Positions 4,764 through 7,958 of a stretch of DNA of 7,958 nucleotides are shown one piece after another. Within the stretch, counting starts at the first letter, position 1. The number at the start of each line of letters is the position of its first letter. The translations under genes and the position numbers were made by a program. The stretch is from Brevibacillus sp. Its GTDB lineage: Bacteria > Bacillota > Bacilli > Brevibacillales > Brevibacillaceae. The stretch covers positions 1-7,958 of the forward strand of contig JARDZO010000258.1 in assembly GCA_029240815.1 (NCBI GenBank), given 5' to 3'. Below the pieces are notes generated by a model. The model was not told the origin of the DNA. It ran no database searches and worked only from the letters and a program-made list of their open reading frames with translations.

Positions 4764-6423
4764 AATATGGCTACTGGCGAAAATCATGCTGAAAAATGCC
4801 GGGCCGGCTTGGGGAGCAAAAAAAGGGAGCGGCTGGAAGAGCGCCTTGATCCTGTTCGCCATTGCAGTAGGTATCCTGCCGATGATGGCGGCCCTGGTCG
4901 TCTTTGTAGCAGGTCTGTATGACGGTTTGGCGCAGGTCGGGCAGGAGAGCGCCATACTCGGGCTAGGGGTAGCAGTTACTTCCCTGGCCATCTTCATTCT
5001 CGGCCTCGTCTATGTACTAACTGTCTTTTACTATTCGCAGGATGTTGAGCACTTTTTGCCGATGCCGCTCTCGGCCAAGGACATTCTTGGTGCTAAATTT
5101 CTCGTTGCATTGCTATACGAATACATGACCTCTTTGATCATGCTCTTGCCTATTTTCATTACATTCGGAATCAAAAGTGGGGGAGGAGTCCTCTACTATC
5201 TCTATGCCCTGCTCGTGTTTATCGCTTTGCCGGTCATACCCTTGACGTTGGCCTCTATCGTTGTCATGTTGTTCATGCGCTATACGAACTTCGGCAAAAG
5301 CAAGGATCGCTTCCGCTTGATCGGAGGTCTGCTGGCGATCGTGGTAGCCGTGGGCTTTCAGATGTTCATCCAGCGACAAACCAGTGGTACAGGGAATAAT
5401 CTTGAACAGGTACAGCAAATGATTGCAGCCGGTAATCAGGGGCTTTTGGGCATCGTGACCCAGCTCTTTCCGGCAAGTAATCTGGCAGCGCTGGCCATGT
5501 TTGAAAGCAGCGCCTGGAGCGGCCTTGGTTATCTCGTTGCGTTTTATGCAGTAGCTGTCGTCGGTTTCGGTTTGTTTACTTTCGCGGGGAACCGATTGTA
5601 CTTTGCTGGAGTCATGGGCATCAGCGAATCCAAGTCCAAACGAAAACGGGTAGAAGAGTCTGCTTTCCAAAAGGGGGTAAAATCTCGTCCAGCTTGGTTG
5701 GCGTATGCGGTAAAAGAGTGGAAAATCCTGTGGCGAACACCAGCCTATTTCATGAATTGCGCTCTTTCCAGCATCCTCTTCCCGCTATTTGCCTTGATTC
5801 CGTTGCTTAGCCGCCAGGATAGTGCCGAAATGTTGGCGGGACTTAGCGATCGGCTGCAAGGCGAGCATGCAGGCGGTATCAGCCTGGCGTTTGCGTTTGC
5901 CGCATTTGTGGTTCTCGCGGGTACAAATAGTACGTCGGTCACGGCGATCAGCCGGGAAGGTCAAGGATTTTTCCTCAACAAGAGCTTGCCTATTCCTTAT
6001 GGGCAGCTCATTGTGGCCAAACTTATCCCCGGTACCACTCTCACGGCATTCAGTATGGCCTTGTTGGTGGTTGAGGCTGCATGGTTCATCAAGCTGTCCC
6101 CACTCTTCGTCATTCTCGCCCTAGTGGTAGGCATACCGGGTATCATCTTTATTAATTTGCTCGGAATCATGGTTGATTTGCAGATGCCAAAGCTGAGCTG
6201 GAGCTCGGAGCAGGAAGCGGTCAAGCAAAACCTCAATCCACTGTTTTCGATGCTTTTCGGAATCGTGACAGCAGGGATTTGCATTCTAGCCGCTTTTTCA
6301 TTGGACAGCTCGATGATCGGGATGGGGCTCAGTCTATTTATCTTGTTTGCCCTGCTTGACTATGTGCTGTATCGGATTTTGCTGAAAAAAGGACCATTGT
6401 GGATGGAAAAAATGGATCGTTAA
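4756..6423 (+). CDS. ABC-2 type permease, large two-half form (putative ABC exporter subunit)
   Basis: This 555-residue integral membrane protein should form the channel driven by the ATPase just upstream. Hydrophobic segments lie at about 29-54, 66-92, 116-138, 146-174, 188-205, 256-278, 332-351, 375-392, 420-443, 448-473, 499-515 and 521-542, roughly twelve in all. It resembles the large permeases of the ABC_tran_2-like family (typically around 540 residues), recognised by the motif FYYSQDVEHFLPMPLSAKDI (91-110) after the second segment. A hydrophilic, basic loop (290-312, SKSKRKR) divides the protein in two. The second half again has an LPIP-x(7)-AK motif (411-422) like LPMP-x(8)-AK (101-114), which suggests an old internal duplication. 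The ATG overlaps the end of the ATPase gene; GGAG lies 10 nt before it. A terminator follows 17 nt after the stop, so the operon has two genes. Confidence 0.88.
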   Translation: MNKIWLLAKIMLKNAGPAWGAKKGSGWKSALILFAIAVGILPMMAALVVFVAGLYDGLAQVGQESAILGLGVAVTSLAIFILGLVYVLTVFYYSQDVEHFLPMPLSAKDILGAKFLVALLYEYMTSLIMLLPIFITFGIKSGGGVLYYLYALLVFIALPVIPLTLASIVVMLFMRYTNFGKSKDRFRLIGGLLAIVVAVGFQMFIQRQTSGTGNNLEQVQQMIAAGNQGLLGIVTQLFPASNLAALAMFESSAWSGLGYLVAFYAVAVVGFGLFTFAGNRLYFAGVMGISESKSKRKRVEESAFQKGVKSRPAWLAYAVKEWKILWRTPAYFMNCALSSILFPLFALIPLLSRQDSAEMLAGLSDRLQGEHAGGISLAFAFAAFVVLAGTNSTSVTAISREGQGFFLNKSLPIPYGQLIVAKLIPGTTLTAFSMALLVVEAAWFIKLSPLFVILALVVGIPGIIFINLLGIMVDLQMPKLSWSSEQEAVKQNLNPLFSMLFGIVTAGICILAAFSLDSSMIGMGLSLFILFALLDYVLYRILLKKGPLWMEKMDR

Positions 6424-6440
6424 TCCATGTCCAATTATGA

Positions 6441-6472
6441 AAAGCCGCCCTTTTAAATGGGGCGGTTTTTTT
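6441..6472 (+). terminator. Rho-independent terminator of the ABC operon
   Basis: CCGCCC (6445-6450) pairs with GGGCGG (6460-6465). The stem is lengthened by a G-U pair and three A-T pairs (6441-6444 with 6466-6469) around a 9-nt loop, and a run of seven Ts follows the GC-rich core. The remaining 168 bp to the next start show no strong promoter; TTTGCA and TAAAAA at 6571 and 6594 are a weak 17-nt-spaced pair. Confidence 0.88.
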
Positions 6473-6640
6473 GCTGTAAAGGCTAAATCCTGAGGGCTTT
6501 CCTCCCGATAAAAGAAGGACAAGTTCTCCTCGAAAGTTTGAAGAAAAAGGATGGTATTGGAAGTTCATATTTTGCAGAATGAAGTGAATAGACTAAAAAG
6601 GGGAAGAAGAAGTTTGCGCGGAAAGGAGAAAAGAAGCGTC

Positions 6641-7753
6641 ATGATAAAGCGGATCATTGCAGGTTTTCTCATGGCAATGCTGCTGGTACAGAGCGTGTTT
6701 ACCGGTAGTGCGAATGCAGCGAATGCTTTTAACGACATCAGCGGCCACTGGGCACAGAAGTCAATTAATGAGCTGGCAAGTCTCGGCATCGTAAAAGGGA
6801 ATGCGAAGAAATTGTATTATCCAGAGAGCCCCATTTCACGAGGTGAGGCCCTCGCCATGTTGAACCGGGTGTTCGACAATGTTTACGGGCCAGTAGCCAA
6901 GCCGGTACGAAAAGAGAATATCGATTATCGTTACAAGCCGCGTTGGGAAATCGAACAACTGCTGACCAACATGAACACGATGCTTCAGATTGAAACAGGA
7001 ATCACCGGAGATTACGATCCAGGAGACAGGATGCTCTACTATTTGTTCCTCTCAGATAGTGGGCAGCTGATCAAAATGCCCGAGAAGCAAAATCCGGATT
7101 GGTGGTTGTCTTCCTCAGCATTGCAAAAACCACTGTCGAGGGAAGAAGCGAGCGTGATCTTCTTCCATATGCTCACCCCGCAAATCTTCCGGACAGCTAA
7201 CATCAAGCCGCAGGATGCAGCCTCTTTCTTCACGAGCTATTACGAGTGGAAGCAGGAAAGCTACTATCGAGATACATACTCTCCGTATGCGACAGCGATT
7301 CGGGAGTTCAACCTGTTTGCTTCGCCGACAACTTTCAATCCAGACAAGAAGATGACACGTGCGGAATATGCAGTCGTCCTGAAGCGTCTTCTCGACTATT
7401 ACAAAAACCAGGTTGTACTTCAATTCCAGGCAAAGGGAGTTCCACAGCAAAAAATTTCCACAGCTTTTTTACGGGCAGCCAATCTCGCCTTTGAAACGAA
7501 AAATCAGGCGAAGCTGCTCAAATACTACAAGCCAGCAGCTCTGACCAGCATGGGCAAACTGGGCCGGGTTCCGCTGCAGACGGAGTTGGCAGGACTCACT
7601 GTGAAGACTGATGAGACCGACTCGAAGATACTGTGGCTGGTCGCGGAGTACAAGGTCGGCTTAAATGGAAGCTACCAGATCGAATATCGACTGGACCCAG
7701 ACCCGACGAGCACATACGGGCGTAAAATAGCTGCGGTACTCACGCAAAAATAA
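6641..7753 (+). CDS. Secreted SLH-domain (S-layer homology) cell-surface protein
   Basis: The 370-residue product has a Sec signal peptide (MIKRII, hydrophobic core 7-20, cleavage likely after SANA at 26) followed by a clear SLH motif (30-78): FNDISGHWAQKSINELASLG and then the ISRGEALAML signature. Two weaker SLH-like ends follow, LSREEASVIFFHML (165-178) and, after YATAIREFNLF, the stretch MTRAEYAVVLKRL (238-250). SLH triplets usually bind pyruvylated secondary cell-wall polysaccharide, so the protein is probably held on the wall. The C-terminal 110 residues form a separate domain I do not recognise, with helices (272-300) then strand-like segments (LWLVAEYKV, YQIEYRLD). The start at 6641 is preferred to the in-frame ATG at 6551, which would put 30 charged residues before the signal peptide. 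GGAG lies 12 nt upstream, rather far. The gene stands alone between two terminators. Confidence 0.9.
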   Translation: MIKRIIAGFLMAMLLVQSVFTGSANAANAFNDISGHWAQKSINELASLGIVKGNAKKLYYPESPISRGEALAMLNRVFDNVYGPVAKPVRKENIDYRYKPRWEIEQLLTNMNTMLQIETGITGDYDPGDRMLYYLFLSDSGQLIKMPEKQNPDWWLSSSALQKPLSREEASVIFFHMLTPQIFRTANIKPQDAASFFTSYYEWKQESYYRDTYSPYATAIREFNLFASPTTFNPDKKMTRAEYAVVLKRLLDYYKNQVVLQFQAKGVPQQKISTAFLRAANLAFETKNQAKLLKYYKPAALTSMGKLGRVPLQTELAGLTVKTDETDSKILWLVAEYKVGLNGSYQIEYRLDPDPTSTYGRKIAAVLTQK

Positions 7754-7757
7754 ACAG

Positions 7758-7788
7758 AAGGGCATCCGGTGATCGGATGTCCTTTTTT
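7758..7788 (+). terminator. Rho-independent terminator after the SLH gene
   Basis: AAGGGCATCCG (7758-7768) pairs over 11 bp, with one G-U, with CGGATGTCCTT (7774-7784) around the 5-nt loop GTGAT. A run of six Ts (7783-7788) follows. It begins 5 nt after the stop codon. Confidence 0.92.
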
Positions 7789-7847
7789 AGATAATCCCCC
7801 AAGGAAAATGGATGCAGCATTTTTCTCCTTTTTCCGCCGCTAACTGA

Positions 7848-7876
7848 TTGCAACTGACAGAATTTTCGATTACAAT
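7848..7876 (+). promoter_or_regulatory. Probable promoter for a gene beyond the window
   Basis: TTGCAA (7848-7853) and TACAAT (7871-7876) are 17 nt apart and match the sigma-A consensus at 4 and 5 of 6 positions, in an AT-rich stretch after a terminator. Transcription would start near 7883 and run out of the window. Confidence 0.55.
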
Positions 7877-7896
7877 GAAAATGAACGGTGATTCAG

Positions 7897-7958
7897 TTGG
7901 TGGATACCAAGCATCTCATGGCGAAATAAGGCCAAAAAGGGGTGTGCTTTTTTACACC
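7897..7958 (+). other. Three small hairpins at the right edge, possible leader RNA
   Basis: TTGGT-GGAT-ACCAA (7897-7910), TGGC/GCCA (7919-7922 with 7931-7934) and GGTGT/ACACC (7941-7945 with 7954-7958) follow each other just downstream of the promoter at 7848-7876. An ATG at 7875 is open to the window end but lacks a ribosome binding site, so I do not call a gene. No known riboswitch core was recognised. Confidence 0.3.

Noticed and set aside
5113..5670. 185-codon minus-strand frame opposite the permease
   Set aside because: Antisense to a clear membrane protein gene; His/Gln/Asp-rich composition is what complementary strands of hydrophobic codons give.

Overview
The window looks like chromosomal DNA of a low-to-mid GC Bacillota, most plausibly Brevibacillus or another Paenibacillaceae-type bacillus. 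The evidence is a Gram-positive T-box leader in front of proBA, strong AGGAGG-type ribosome binding sites, a lipobox lipoprotein, an S-layer-homology (SLH) protein, and Rho-independent terminators after most transcription units. The genus is inferred from gene content; no sequence was compared with a database.

Layout. Minus strand, 1-2658: the 5' part of proA (cut by the window edge), proB, a proline-type T-box leader with its own promoter, and a small lipoprotein gene that resembles the IseA/YoeB inhibitors of cell-wall DL-endopeptidases. ProB and ProA carry out the first two steps of proline synthesis from glutamate. The leader should let transcription into proBA proceed only when tRNA-Pro is uncharged. 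The lipoprotein gene ends 5 bp before the -35 box of the proBA promoter, with no terminator between them. Plus strand, 2822-3357: a single small cytoplasmic protein of unknown function with its own promoter and a strong terminator.

3359-4037 is the unusual part: about 680 bp without a credible gene but rich in inverted repeats. It holds a nested palindrome of about 205 bp (3389-3593), a perfect 12-bp palindrome (3684-3695), a second long hairpin (3773-3877) that overlaps an alternative terminator-like hairpin followed by six Ts, and two compact hairpins (3929-3971) just downstream of the best promoter candidate for the next operon. This looks like a palindromic repeat element next to structured leader RNA or a small RNA. 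It is the best place in the window to look for something undescribed.

Plus strand, 4038-6472: a two-gene ABC exporter operon, an ATPase overlapping by 8 nt a 555-residue permease that appears to be an internal duplication, closed by a terminator. 6641-7788: a secreted SLH-domain protein with its own terminator. The last 170 bp hold a plausible promoter and three small hairpins, probably the start of the leader of a gene beyond the window. No tRNA, rRNA, CRISPR array, transposase or phage gene was seen.
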